Shown in pieces: positions 1-7,928 of a stretch of DNA of 64,000 bases. The DNA comes from a bacterium. GTDB lineage: Bacteria; UBA10199; 2-02-FULL-44-16; JAAZCA01. Positions within the stretch are counted from its first letter, which is position 1, and each line of letters starts with the position of its first letter. Position numbers and translations under genes: made by a program. The stretch spans positions 124,001 through 188,000 of the forward strand of contig JAJZQH010000002.1 in assembly GCA_021810905.1 (NCBI GenBank). The letters are read 5' to 3'. The notes beneath the pieces are model-generated. The model worked only from the letters and a program-made list of their open reading frames with translations, searched no databases and was not told the origin of the DNA.

Positions 1-2
1 CG

Positions 3-497
3 ATCGCTACGATCGAAGAAGCGATGCCCGAAGGAAGCGGACCGCTGATCGAAGTCATGGCCAACAATAACGACTGGGTACTGAGCCACGGCCTGACGCA
101 TCAGCAGTTAGCGCAAGATCTGAATTACGCACGCTGGGTTAGCGCCAACACGGAGGCCGTGGAGGATTCTAATCCTGAGCGCTATTTTCAGAGGCGAGGG
201 GCCGGCGATTTTTATGATCAGGAGATCGCGAATACAGAGTTTGGAAATTTAGGGGACGTGCATGAGTTTGTCCTGTACGGACAACGCTTCATAACAATTA
301 CTTCAGATCGGCATGTTGCTCAGGGCTCGCCTTTCCGCGACGGCCTTCGAGGGAGTCGTAAGATCATGGTCGTAAATATGGACGCCAGGAAGCTGGTCGT
401 CTTTGACGAAATCCTTTCGGACTTGATCGGCAGATACGGAGTCTATAACGAAATTCCCCCTCAGCAGATCGCCGAGGTATTCGGGCTTATTCCTTGA
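3..497 (+). CDS. hypothetical protein, probably 5'-truncated by the window edge
   Basis: The reading frame is open from the first complete codon of the window, and an ATG lies at 24. No ribosome-binding site is visible before that ATG, so the gene may begin outside the window. About 157 residues can be read from the ATG. The product looks soluble, with no signal peptide or membrane segment and a mixed alpha/beta composition. I do not recognise the family. Its 3' end overlaps the 3' end of gatE on the other strand by 11 nt, a tail-to-tail overlap. Function unknown. Confidence 0.5.
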   Translation: MATIEEAMPEGSGPLIEVMANNNDWVLSHGLTHQQLAQDLNYARWVSANTEAVEDSNPERYFQRRGAGDFYDQEIANTEFGNLGDVHEFVLYGQRFITITSDRHVAQGSPFRDGLRGSRKIMVVNMDARKLVVFDEILSDLIGRYGVYNEIPPQQIAEVFGLIP

Positions 498-2199
498 TGG
501 AAGAGATGAGCGAGGAGATTTCCAGCGCCGGATCGGCGGTGATTGCCTTGAGGACGGGTTCGTAATTTTTCTGTGGGACTTTTTCCGATAAGAGCTTCGT
601 CGCCAGCTCGATCCAGGTGCGGTCGTCGATTTTATCCACCGAAATTCCCTGCCTGCCCAGGCTGCGTACCGCTTGCCCCATGAGCCTGCCAACGAGCTTC
701 ATGTCGATTTTCTGCCTTGCGAGTTCGTCTACGAGCTTGATGCGCGGCGAGAGCGCAAGATCGGCGATCGCGTCCTCAGGAATCCCGTATGAGCGGAAGC
801 GCTCCTCAATTTTGTACGTCGGTTCCGGCAGCGCATTGCGTATCCGTTCGACCCTTTCTGCTGCGATGCGGACCGGTGGATGATCCGTGTCCGGATACAT
901 GCGATCCGCACCCGGGAGTATGCGCTCGAAGTCGGTGAGCCCGTCGCGCAGGTGCTGCCGCGTTTCGCATGGCACGCCGTCGCACGCCTCGACGATGCGG
1001 TTTTTGATCTCCGCGGTTGCGGTGATCGTATCTCCCTCCGGCCCCCATACGATCACTCCGACGTCCTGCGGCCCGAGCTTGAGCGCCAGACGAATTGCGC
1101 GGCTGTCGATGTGGTTGCGCGTATATTCCGGGTAGTTGTCCGTATGAAAAAGATTGGGAATTTCATCGAGGCATGCGATCACGCGCACCCTGCCCGCAAG
1201 TTCCGAAGAAAACATCCTGCCAGGCTGCGTGGGCGTATTGAGTATGCCCGAAAGTCCAACGAGCTTGATCGCGCGTATGCGATGCCCTTTTGCGATCGCG
1301 TCTGAGAGAATGGGCGATCGCGAATTGCGCAGCACGTCGGTGATGTCTTCTTCAACCGCCTTGAGCGAATCCTGCGTGATCTTCCTGCGTTTGAGCTCGT
1401 CGCGAATCTCCAGCAGCGCTTTCTGCCTCAAGGCCTCGATTCGCGTGAGCGCCGGTATCAGCTGATAGCGCGGCACGCCCTTGATCTCCACGCGCCTGCC
1501 GCCCTCGATCGATACGTTTACGTCCTGCCTTACAGCGCCTATCCCGCGCCGCACTTTTCCTGATGCGCGCAAAAGCCTGCCGATGTGGCGCACGCCGCGC
1601 GCAGCCTCTTCGGGTGACTTGAAGCAGGCCTCGGTCACCACCTCGATGAGCGGCATGCCAAGGCGATCGGTTCTGAAATGTATGAAGTGGCCGGAGTCCT
1701 CGACCTCGCGGCACGCGTCTTCTTCTATGGAAAAATGCGAGACGCCGATTTTTTTTCCCTCGAACGGAATCGAGCCGTTGATGCCTACGATTCCGGTGCG
1801 CTGAAAACCCGTAGGAATAGAGCCGTCGAGGTACTGCTTGCGCGCGATGTGCATCTCATCGACGACCCCGCAACCGCAGAGGAGCGCGAGCTCTATGGCG
1901 ATTTCCAACGCCTGCTCGTTGATCGGGAACGGAGGAGTGTCGTCCATATCGTAAGTGCAGACGGACTCCTTGTTCAGGAGATAGACGATCTCCTTCTTTG
2001 TCTTGAACTCCATGAGCGCGCAGCCGTCGTACACGCCCATTTCAGAGAGCGTGGGCCGCATGTGCCTGAGCACCTCGGCGTGATGCTCGGTGGAATAGAG
2101 CCCGGCCGGGCAGCGGCAGAAAAGCTTCTTATCGGTGAGGAGCTGCTGGTGGATCTCAACGCCGCATTTGAATCCGAGTTTGTTCAGATCTCTGTCCAT
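487..2199 (-). CDS. gatE: Glu-tRNA(Gln) amidotransferase subunit E (archaeal-type GatE)
   Basis: GatE is the tRNA-binding kinase/amidotransferase subunit of GatDE. It activates Glu on mischarged Glu-tRNA(Gln) and uses ammonia from GatD to make Gln-tRNA(Gln). The 570 aa protein opens with the GatB/GatE cradle signature (GVEIHQQL at about 13-20, KLFCRCP at about 25-31). The middle (about 310-420) contains PGRMFSSELAGRVR and resembles the GAD insertion that separates GatE from GatB. The C-terminus is the helical YqeY-like tail. It is a little shorter than typical archaeal GatE (about 620 aa). It starts 60 bp after the histidine kinase, probably in one minus-strand operon. GatDE is normally archaeal, so its presence in a bacterium is unusual. 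Confidence 0.9.
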   Translation of the reverse strand: MDRDLNKLGFKCGVEIHQQLLTDKKLFCRCPAGLYSTEHHAEVLRHMRPTLSEMGVYDGCALMEFKTKKEIVYLLNKESVCTYDMDDTPPFPINEQALEIAIELALLCGCGVVDEMHIARKQYLDGSIPTGFQRTGIVGINGSIPFEGKKIGVSHFSIEEDACREVEDSGHFIHFRTDRLGMPLIEVVTEACFKSPEEAARGVRHIGRLLRASGKVRRGIGAVRQDVNVSIEGGRRVEIKGVPRYQLIPALTRIEALRQKALLEIRDELKRRKITQDSLKAVEEDITDVLRNSRSPILSDAIAKGHRIRAIKLVGLSGILNTPTQPGRMFSSELAGRVRVIACLDEIPNLFHTDNYPEYTRNHIDSRAIRLALKLGPQDVGVIVWGPEGDTITATAEIKNRIVEACDGVPCETRQHLRDGLTDFERILPGADRMYPDTDHPPVRIAAERVERIRNALPEPTYKIEERFRSYGIPEDAIADLALSPRIKLVDELARQKIDMKLVGRLMGQAVRSLGRQGISVDKIDDRTWIELATKLLSEKVPQKNYEPVLKAITADPALEISSLISSIKE

Positions 2200-2259
2200 G
2201 GAATTTGGCGGGCACCATAGCGGGGATCACCTTCCCGGTCAAAATAATCCTGAGGACGA

Positions 2260-3459
2260 TCATTTTTTGTCGTTGTTCGAGAACGATGTAAGGGGAATGG
2301 TGACGACAAACTCGGTTCCGGTCTTTTTTGAGCGTGCGACCCTGATCGATCCGCCATAGCGCTCCACGATCTCCCTGGATATCGAAAGGCCGAGTCCGAG
2401 GCCGTGGCGATTTCTGCGCGTTGTAAAAAAAGGCTCAAAGATTTTTTCCATATTTTCACGCAAAATGCCGCAGCCGGTGTCGCTGACAAGGATTTCAACA
2501 CGGTTTTCCGTGCGTCGACTGGAGATGGAGAGCGTCCCTCCGCCCTCCATGGCGTCGATGGCATTGTTTACAAGATTGAGGAAGACCTGATCCAGATCTC
2601 CGCGCCGCGCCTGTATAGTATGGATGTCGGAGTCGAGCGCAACACTGACGGCAACGCCTCTCTTTTTACACTCCAGCCCGGCAAAATCGACGATGCCCTT
2701 AAGCACAGCGTTGATATCCACGGTGACGAGTTCCGGTTGGCCGCGGATATTCACCTTTGCAAGCGACAACATGCAGTCGATGATCTGCTTCATTGCGACA
2801 ATTGTGGATCGCAGGCTGTTGAGTTGATTTACAGCGGAAGGCGTCTTGACGGGCTCGTCCAGAAGCGCGTCGACAAGGAGCAGTGCGCCGCACAAGGGGC
2901 TGTTGAGCTGATGCGCGATACCCGCCCCCATCCGCCCCATGGCGGCAAGTTTGGCCGAGTTGAAGAGGTCGATGCGTATGAGGTCGAGTTCCCGGGTGCG
3001 TTCCTTAATCAATTGTTCAAGGTTATCCGAATAGGCCTTGAGCTTCTCCTCTACAGCCTTCTGTTCGCTGATATCGCGGATAGTGCCGATCATCCCCACG
3101 GGCTTGCCGCTCGCATCGCGCAGAGTGGAATTATTCATGAGTGTGGGGAACGGCGTTCCATCGCTTCGGACGTGCCAGATTTCTCCGCTGAAATGTCCGG
3201 TTTCAAGGATCTGCTTGTTCGCTGCCGCTACTGCCGGGAGCTGATCTTTGGAATGAAATATTGCGAGATTCTTGCCCACAAGATCTTCCGAGCGGTAACC
3301 GTGCATTGATGCGAAGGCATGGTTGACGAACACGATATCGCCCTTGAGATCGACCACAGCTATGCCCTCAGAGCATTGTTCGGCCGCCATCGTGAGCAGG
3401 GTCGATCTGTCCGTCGAGAGCATGTCTTCAAGTATCGCTTGTGGTGTTTTATCATCCAT
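2260..3459 (-). CDS. PAS-domain sensor histidine kinase
   Basis: This is a soluble two-component histidine kinase of 399 aa. A PAS domain (about 25-130, with GIAVVDLKGDIVFVNHAF) ends in the PAC-like tail GTIRDISEQK and is followed by a coiled coil (about 135-165). The dimerisation helix carries the phospho-acceptor His183 in AGIAHQLNSPL. The ATPase domain has the N box NLVNNAIDAM (295-304), G1 DTGCGI (327-332), F box FEPFFTT and G2 GLGLGLSI (353-360). There are no membrane segments, so it senses a cytoplasmic signal. It starts 5 bp after the V4R gene, which suggests that the V4R protein feeds it a signal. No response regulator is adjacent. Confidence 0.92.
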   Translation of the reverse strand: MDDKTPQAILEDMLSTDRSTLLTMAAEQCSEGIAVVDLKGDIVFVNHAFASMHGYRSEDLVGKNLAIFHSKDQLPAVAAANKQILETGHFSGEIWHVRSDGTPFPTLMNNSTLRDASGKPVGMIGTIRDISEQKAVEEKLKAYSDNLEQLIKERTRELDLIRIDLFNSAKLAAMGRMGAGIAHQLNSPLCGALLLVDALLDEPVKTPSAVNQLNSLRSTIVAMKQIIDCMLSLAKVNIRGQPELVTVDINAVLKGIVDFAGLECKKRGVAVSVALDSDIHTIQARRGDLDQVFLNLVNNAIDAMEGGGTLSISSRRTENRVEILVSDTGCGILRENMEKIFEPFFTTRRNRHGLGLGLSISREIVERYGGSIRVARSKKTGTEFVVTIPLTSFSNNDKK

Positions 3460-3464
3460 AGCGC

Positions 3465-4334
3465 TTACACCTGGTAACGCGGCGGCTTGCCCGAGTTCTT
3501 GAGCAATGCATTCACCTCGCGCTTGAGCTCCAACATGCGCAGCTCGCGGTCGGCCATGAAGGCGTTGAGCTTCTCGATTTCATCTATATGTCTTCGCAGC
3601 TCTTCTTCAAGGCGTTTGCGCGCAAAGAAATCGGGTATGGAATATCCGGAGGCGCGCATTGCCATCTCCGGCCTCTCTTTCATATAACGGTTGATGTGCT
3701 CCTCGATCCTGGCAGGAGGCGCCATTATGAACCTGCAGCAGTCATCCCCCCTGGCCTGGCACAGGATTTCGCTGGCCACGAGGGTAACGCCAAAGCTCTC
3801 CTCGCACCATCCCGAAGAATATCCGGCGTTCATGATGCATACGGGGAAAGTGGATGAACGCCCTTGCCGCTTCCACGCGTCCGACTCAAAAGAATACGGA
3901 TGGTCATAGATGAGCAGGTATTCCTCATCCGGAGAAGGATGCGATTCTGGGAAGATATCGACAAAGGCCCAACCGGTGTGGGAAAAGTGGATCGGTCCGG
4001 CGGATAGTTTCTCAAGCGGTTCGTGCAGGTTCATCTTTTCCTGAAAATTCCGCGCATCGGATTTGCCAAGGGCATGGGCTAGATCGAACAGCAGGTTGAG
4101 GGCGAATTCCCGCGCCTCCTTCTCGCGCCCACGCCCAAAGAGCCCTTCCACGAGATCGAAAAATTCTATGGCAAGGGCCGGGGCCCTGATCATTACATAG
4201 CGGTCGCCGGAGATTTCGACGGTGCCTTTTGTCGGGTCGTCTTTTCTGTGTTTGAAATATTCCGAGACCACCGCTTCTGCGCGTTCGAAGAGAGGCTGCA
4301 TCTGTTCTGGAACTTTTACCGTCTGGGTAATCAT
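3465..4334 (-). CDS. XylR_N/V4R-domain ligand-sensing protein with C-terminal coiled coil
   Basis: The protein (289 aa) has an XylR_N-like N-terminal half. A V4R domain follows at about 175-225, with GYSSGWCEESFGV followed by a Cys-rich CQARGDDCCRFIM segment. The end is a coiled coil (about 240-280). V4R domains bind small hydrophobic molecules and usually head sigma-54 activators, but no AAA+ or DNA-binding domain is present here. I chose the ATG at 4334 over the upstream ATG at 4349 because GGAGG lies 6 nt before it. It is co-directional with the histidine kinase 5 bp downstream, so sensor input by protein contact is a reasonable inference. Confidence 0.8.
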   Translation of the reverse strand: MITQTVKVPEQMQPLFERAEAVVSEYFKHRKDDPTKGTVEISGDRYVMIRAPALAIEFFDLVEGLFGRGREKEAREFALNLLFDLAHALGKSDARNFQEKMNLHEPLEKLSAGPIHFSHTGWAFVDIFPESHPSPDEEYLLIYDHPYSFESDAWKRQGRSSTFPVCIMNAGYSSGWCEESFGVTLVASEILCQARGDDCCRFIMAPPARIEEHINRYMKERPEMAMRASGYSIPDFFARKRLEEELRRHIDEIEKLNAFMADRELRMLELKREVNALLKNSGKPPRYQV

Positions 4335-4496
4335 CCGCGCCCTCCACATAAGGATCGATTGCGTGGGGATGGTTTATTGAAATACTAGCAGCTATGCGCA
4401 TTTGTGGCAATGCATCAAAAACGATGACCGCCTGGCCAGTTCTGGGCAATATCTCTTCATTGACAACATGAGGAATTGGGATAGAGGTGGCGCACC

Positions 4497-5882
4497 ATGA
4501 GCGATGACGATCCATACAAGGGCTACCGCGAACCGGCGCTTTCTCTGCTCAAGAAGAGCGGTGCGGCCGTGTGGGATAACGTCGAAATTGAGACGGTGAA
4601 GGGCCCGTTTGCCGGGCTCATACTCCCGCGCTCCACGACCGAGGATGCTGAGCACATCGTCATAAAGATGGCTTCGGGCTACAACACCGGCGTCCACGTC
4701 AGTTCAATAAAAAAAATAAAAAAAATTGGTCACCGAGAGGGGCACTACGCCATACCGGAGAAGGAATTTCCCTACGACAAGAGAAAGCGCAACGTCACGC
4801 TGCTTGGCACCGGAGGCACCATCGCCTCGCGGCTTGATTACAAGACCGGAGCCGTGGTTCCAGCTTTTTCCCCCGGCGAACTCTACGGCGCGGTGCCGGA
4901 ACTTGCCGACGTCTGCAATCTCACCACAAAGAAACTCTTCGGAGTTTTCTCCGAAAACATGGGACCTGAGCAATATAAGGCTCTGGCAGAGGAGATAGGC
5001 AGGCTCATCCGAGAGGGCGTGCATGGAATAGTTATCGGGCATGGAACGGACACCATGCATCACACGGCGGCGATCCTCTCATACATGGTGCAGAATCCGC
5101 CCGTGCCGATCGTGCTCGTGGGCTCGCAGCGATCGAGCGACCGCCCTTCTTCCGACGCCGCGCGCAATCTCCTGAACTCCACGTTCACCGCGGCGCACTC
5201 GGATCTGGCGGAGATCATGGTCTGCATGTTCGGCCCCACGTCCGATGATTACGGGCTGCTGCATGTCGGCACGCGCGTACGCAAGATGCACTCGAGCTAC
5301 CGCTCCACGTTCCGCACCATAAGCGATATACCGCTCGCCATGGTCTGGCCGGATCGCGTGGTGCCGTTGCGCGCGTGTCGCAAGCGCCGCACCGACCGAG
5401 AGGTGACGATCAACACCGCTTATGACGATCGCGTCACGATCCTCTATTATTACCCGGGCATGAATCCGGACATCGTGGACGCGCTCGTGGATAATGGCTA
5501 CCACGGCATCGTGATCGCCGGCACGGGGCTCGGGCACGTGAACGCAGCGCTCAACCCTGCGCTCAAACGCGCGATCGACGCCGGTGTAGCCGTCGTCATG
5601 ACGGTCCAGACTCTCTGGGGATACGTACACATGAACGTCTATGACACCGGAAGGTATCTCCTGGAGCTGGGCATCATCCCCTGCGAGAACATGATCCCCG
5701 AGGCCGCGTACATGAAGCTCTGCTGGACGCTCGGCCAGACTCGCGATCTCGCAAAAGTGCGCGAGATGATGCTCACGCCGATCGCTCACGAGATCACCGA
5801 GCGAGAGCCGCACAACGGCTATCTCGTCTACCAGGGCGGGATCCCCGAGGTTGAGCGCTTCCTCTCCACGTATAAGAAATAG
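4497..5882 (+). CDS. gatD: Glu-tRNA(Gln) amidotransferase subunit D (archaeal-type GatD)
   Basis: GatD is the L-asparaginase-like glutaminase/asparaginase subunit that supplies ammonia to GatE. The 461 aa protein has the short beta-barrel N-terminal domain typical of GatD (about 1-95). An asparaginase fold follows, with the first catalytic Thr block LLGTGGTIAS (about 101-110) and the second block GHGTDTMHHTA; the downstream GSQRSSDRPSSDAARNL block also fits the family. The N-terminal domain separates it from plain AnsA/AnsB asparaginases. It starts with ATG after GAGGTGG. It is divergent from the V4R/kinase/gatE operon, with 162 bp between start codons, so subunits D and E are transcribed in opposite directions. 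Confidence 0.92.
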   Translation: MSDDDPYKGYREPALSLLKKSGAAVWDNVEIETVKGPFAGLILPRSTTEDAEHIVIKMASGYNTGVHVSSIKKIKKIGHREGHYAIPEKEFPYDKRKRNVTLLGTGGTIASRLDYKTGAVVPAFSPGELYGAVPELADVCNLTTKKLFGVFSENMGPEQYKALAEEIGRLIREGVHGIVIGHGTDTMHHTAAILSYMVQNPPVPIVLVGSQRSSDRPSSDAARNLLNSTFTAAHSDLAEIMVCMFGPTSDDYGLLHVGTRVRKMHSSYRSTFRTISDIPLAMVWPDRVVPLRACRKRRTDREVTINTAYDDRVTILYYYPGMNPDIVDALVDNGYHGIVIAGTGLGHVNAALNPALKRAIDAGVAVVMTVQTLWGYVHMNVYDTGRYLLELGIIPCENMIPEAAYMKLCWTLGQTRDLAKVREMMLTPIAHEITEREPHNGYLVYQGGIPEVERFLSTYKK

Positions 5883-5957
5883 GATTTGAGATATCTAAAG
5901 CAGGGAATAATGGCCCATGCGAATTTCTTGCTCGACGAAGGCCTCTCCCGATGGAAT

Positions 5958-6028
5958 GTTGATATAATAAAAATAAAAGTTGATAAAAGGTTGATATGAT
6001 ATAAAATAATGTTGATTAATAATTGATA
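5958..6028 (+). promoter_or_regulatory. phased TTGATA operator array with probable promoter
   Basis: Five copies of (G/A)TTGAT(A/T) start at 5958, 5979, 5990, 6011 and 6022, so the steps are 21, 11, 21 and 11 bp. This is an imperfect 32-bp tandem repeat carrying two motifs per unit, all on the same DNA face. A possible promoter is TTGATA (5980-5985), a 16 bp spacer and TAAAAT (6002-6007). The last motif overlaps the ATG of the HTH protein. Autoregulation by that protein is an inference. Confidence 0.65.
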
Positions 6029-7068
6029 TGGCTACCCTGAAAGAGCAGATATTGCGCTATGTTAACGCCAGGTCCCGGGCCGATTCCTCGGAGCTCATGG
6101 AGAAGTTTGGCGTGAGTAGGCAGGCGATTCACAGGCATTTGACCGCCCTTCTCCGCGAACGCGCGATCGTCAAGCAGGGCAGCTCAAGGCGCACGACATT
6201 CTATGTGGCAAACAGGCCGGCCGCGTTGCGCAGAATTCAAGGCAAGATCCTGCGCTTCCGTAAACGTGTGCGCGCCAGGGGTGCATCTGAAGACAGGGAG
6301 CTGGCGGGCCTCGAAACGCAAACCGGATTGCTCTCCAATTTGTCGGCCGACGCACTCGCGAACCTGCAGTACGCATTCACTGAGATGCTCAACAATGCCA
6401 TAGATCACTCGGCTTCGAAATTCATCGATATCGAACTCCACGCAGACAGGGGGAGTTGTTCTTTCTCCGTGAGCGATACGGGCGTTGGAATCTTTGCCAA
6501 CATCCAAAAAAAATTCAGGCTTGCCTCGGAGATGGATGCCCTCGAAGAGCTGCTCAAGGGAAAGCAGACTACGGCGCCCGAGAGGCATTCAGGCGAAGGC
6601 ATATTTTTCACCTCCAAAATCGTGGAGCGGTTTGTGATCGAGAGCCACGGCAAGCGATTGATCGTAGACAATCGCATAGAAGACATCTTTGTGGAGGACA
6701 TGCGGTTCAAGAAAGGCACCCGAGTCGAGTGCGAGATAGACGTCAATACGCGCAGGAAAATTGCCGATATTTTTGCGGCATACACCAGCGAGGAATTTGC
6801 CTTTGACAAGACGCGCGTAAGCGTGAAGCTCTTTGAGTCAGGCGAGTTGTATGTATCGCGCTCTCAGGCAAAGCGGCTAGTGCATTCGCTGGAGATATTC
6901 AGCGAGGTGGTTCTGGATTTCTCCGGTGTTACGACCGTAGGTCAGGCCTTTGCCGATGAAGTCTTCCGTGTCTTTCAAAACGCGCATCCTGAGATACGTC
7001 TCATCCCTATCAACATGAACGAAAACGTAGAGTTCATGGTCCGCAGGGCCGCGCCCAAAAGGACTTAA
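6028..7068 (+). CDS. HTH / HATPase / STAS-like (DUF4325-type) regulator
   Basis: A single-chain switch protein of 346 aa. A winged HTH lies at about 3-60 (SSELMEKFGVSRQAIHRHLTA). An anti-sigma-factor-type HATPase follows, with N box EMLNNAIDHS (119-128), DTGVGIF (150-156) and GEGIFF (189-194). The C-terminal STAS-like DUF4325-type domain is at about 260-340 (LDFSGVTTVGQAFADEVFR). There is no phospho-acceptor His region, so it is unlikely to be a classical sensor kinase. No Shine-Dalgarno sequence precedes the ATG and the predicted transcript start is only about 13 nt upstream, so translation may be nearly leaderless. The phased operator array directly in front suggests it represses or activates itself. 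Confidence 0.8.
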   Translation: MATLKEQILRYVNARSRADSSELMEKFGVSRQAIHRHLTALLRERAIVKQGSSRRTTFYVANRPAALRRIQGKILRFRKRVRARGASEDRELAGLETQTGLLSNLSADALANLQYAFTEMLNNAIDHSASKFIDIELHADRGSCSFSVSDTGVGIFANIQKKFRLASEMDALEELLKGKQTTAPERHSGEGIFFTSKIVERFVIESHGKRLIVDNRIEDIFVEDMRFKKGTRVECEIDVNTRRKIADIFAAYTSEEFAFDKTRVSVKLFESGELYVSRSQAKRLVHSLEIFSEVVLDFSGVTTVGQAFADEVFRVFQNAHPEIRLIPINMNENVEFMVRRAAPKRT

Positions 7069-7073
7069 ACCTT

Positions 7074-7916
7074 CTACCTTTTTGATTCGAACGCGCGCAC
7101 AAGGTCTTCGCCGGTGGGATGCTGGATGCCGATGAGGTAGAGCACCTTTGGCCCATGCAGGAGCAGGGTCTTTGCGCCTGATACGTTCGTCATCCACGAT
7201 AACTTGTCCGGGCGCGCTATCTTTCCCATGTTGTACTGAACGATCTCCTTAGAGGCCGCCAGTCCCAGCAGGACGTCCGGGCCTATGCCGTATTTCTGCA
7301 GAGCCATGCTTTCATACCGATCCATGACCCTCACTTCGGTCAGCTCATCGAACCTGATGAAGATGCGCTTCTTGTCTTCCGGCCAGCCCTGAAAATTGAG
7401 CCAGACGCCGTCGCCCGTAATTTCGTACGCGACCAGTTGCTTGCGGCCCTGTTCGTTGATTTTTGCGAATATCGGTTTCAATAATGAAACGACCCAGGAG
7501 CGGACCGGAAAGTAGGCTGCGAGTACGGCCAGGATGATGAAAAAATTAGCGTTGAGGCGGAACGCCGTCGTGCGCATCAACAAGAATGCCGCGGCGATCA
7601 TGAAGGCTATGACCAGCGCGGCGCCAAGGAGGTCGCTGGCGAATTTTGCCAAGACGCCCGCGCTTGCAAGTTTCCTGCTCAGCGAAGGCGGCCTCTCGAT
7701 ATCGATTTTTTTTGTGAGCGAGCGGTATTTTTTTATCCAGAAGGCGCCGGCTTCTATGGCGGAGACAGAAACCATGAGGATGATGCACATCGCGGGCCAC
7801 TTGAAATCCGCTGACGATGTGAAATATGCCCCGAGCGCCAGAAAGAACAGGCCTGCAATAACGAATATTGCGCCGGCCACGATCTCGGAGCTCTTTGCGA
7901 TTGGATTTCTTTTCAC
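7074..7916 (-). CDS. membrane protein with four transmembrane segments and a C-terminal cytosolic domain
   Basis: 280 aa. Two hydrophobic hairpins (about 12-62 and 92-148) give roughly four transmembrane segments. The soluble C-terminal half (about 150-280) is beta-rich and resembles a PH-like domain, though I cannot name the family. It lies 12 bp after the MscS-type channel gene on the same strand and probably shares its transcript, so a role at the membrane beside that channel is likely. It converges with the HTH/HATPase gene with only 5 bp between the two stop codons; no convincing terminator is visible there. Confidence 0.7.
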   Translation of the reverse strand: MKRNPIAKSSEIVAGAIFVIAGLFFLALGAYFTSSADFKWPAMCIILMVSVSAIEAGAFWIKKYRSLTKKIDIERPPSLSRKLASAGVLAKFASDLLGAALVIAFMIAAAFLLMRTTAFRLNANFFIILAVLAAYFPVRSWVVSLLKPIFAKINEQGRKQLVAYEITGDGVWLNFQGWPEDKKRIFIRFDELTEVRVMDRYESMALQKYGIGPDVLLGLAASKEIVQYNMGKIARPDKLSWMTNVSGAKTLLLHGPKVLYLIGIQHPTGEDLVRAFESKR

Positions 7917-7928
7917 TGGTTCGGGCCT

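Noticed and set aside
4350-4496. Housekeeping promoter for gatD
   Set aside because: TTGCGT with a 17-bp spacer and ATACTA is too weak a match to report as a feature.
7060-7085. Terminator between the convergent genes at 7.07 kb
   Set aside because: Only a 4-bp AAGG/CCTT stem is possible before the T run, too weak to claim.
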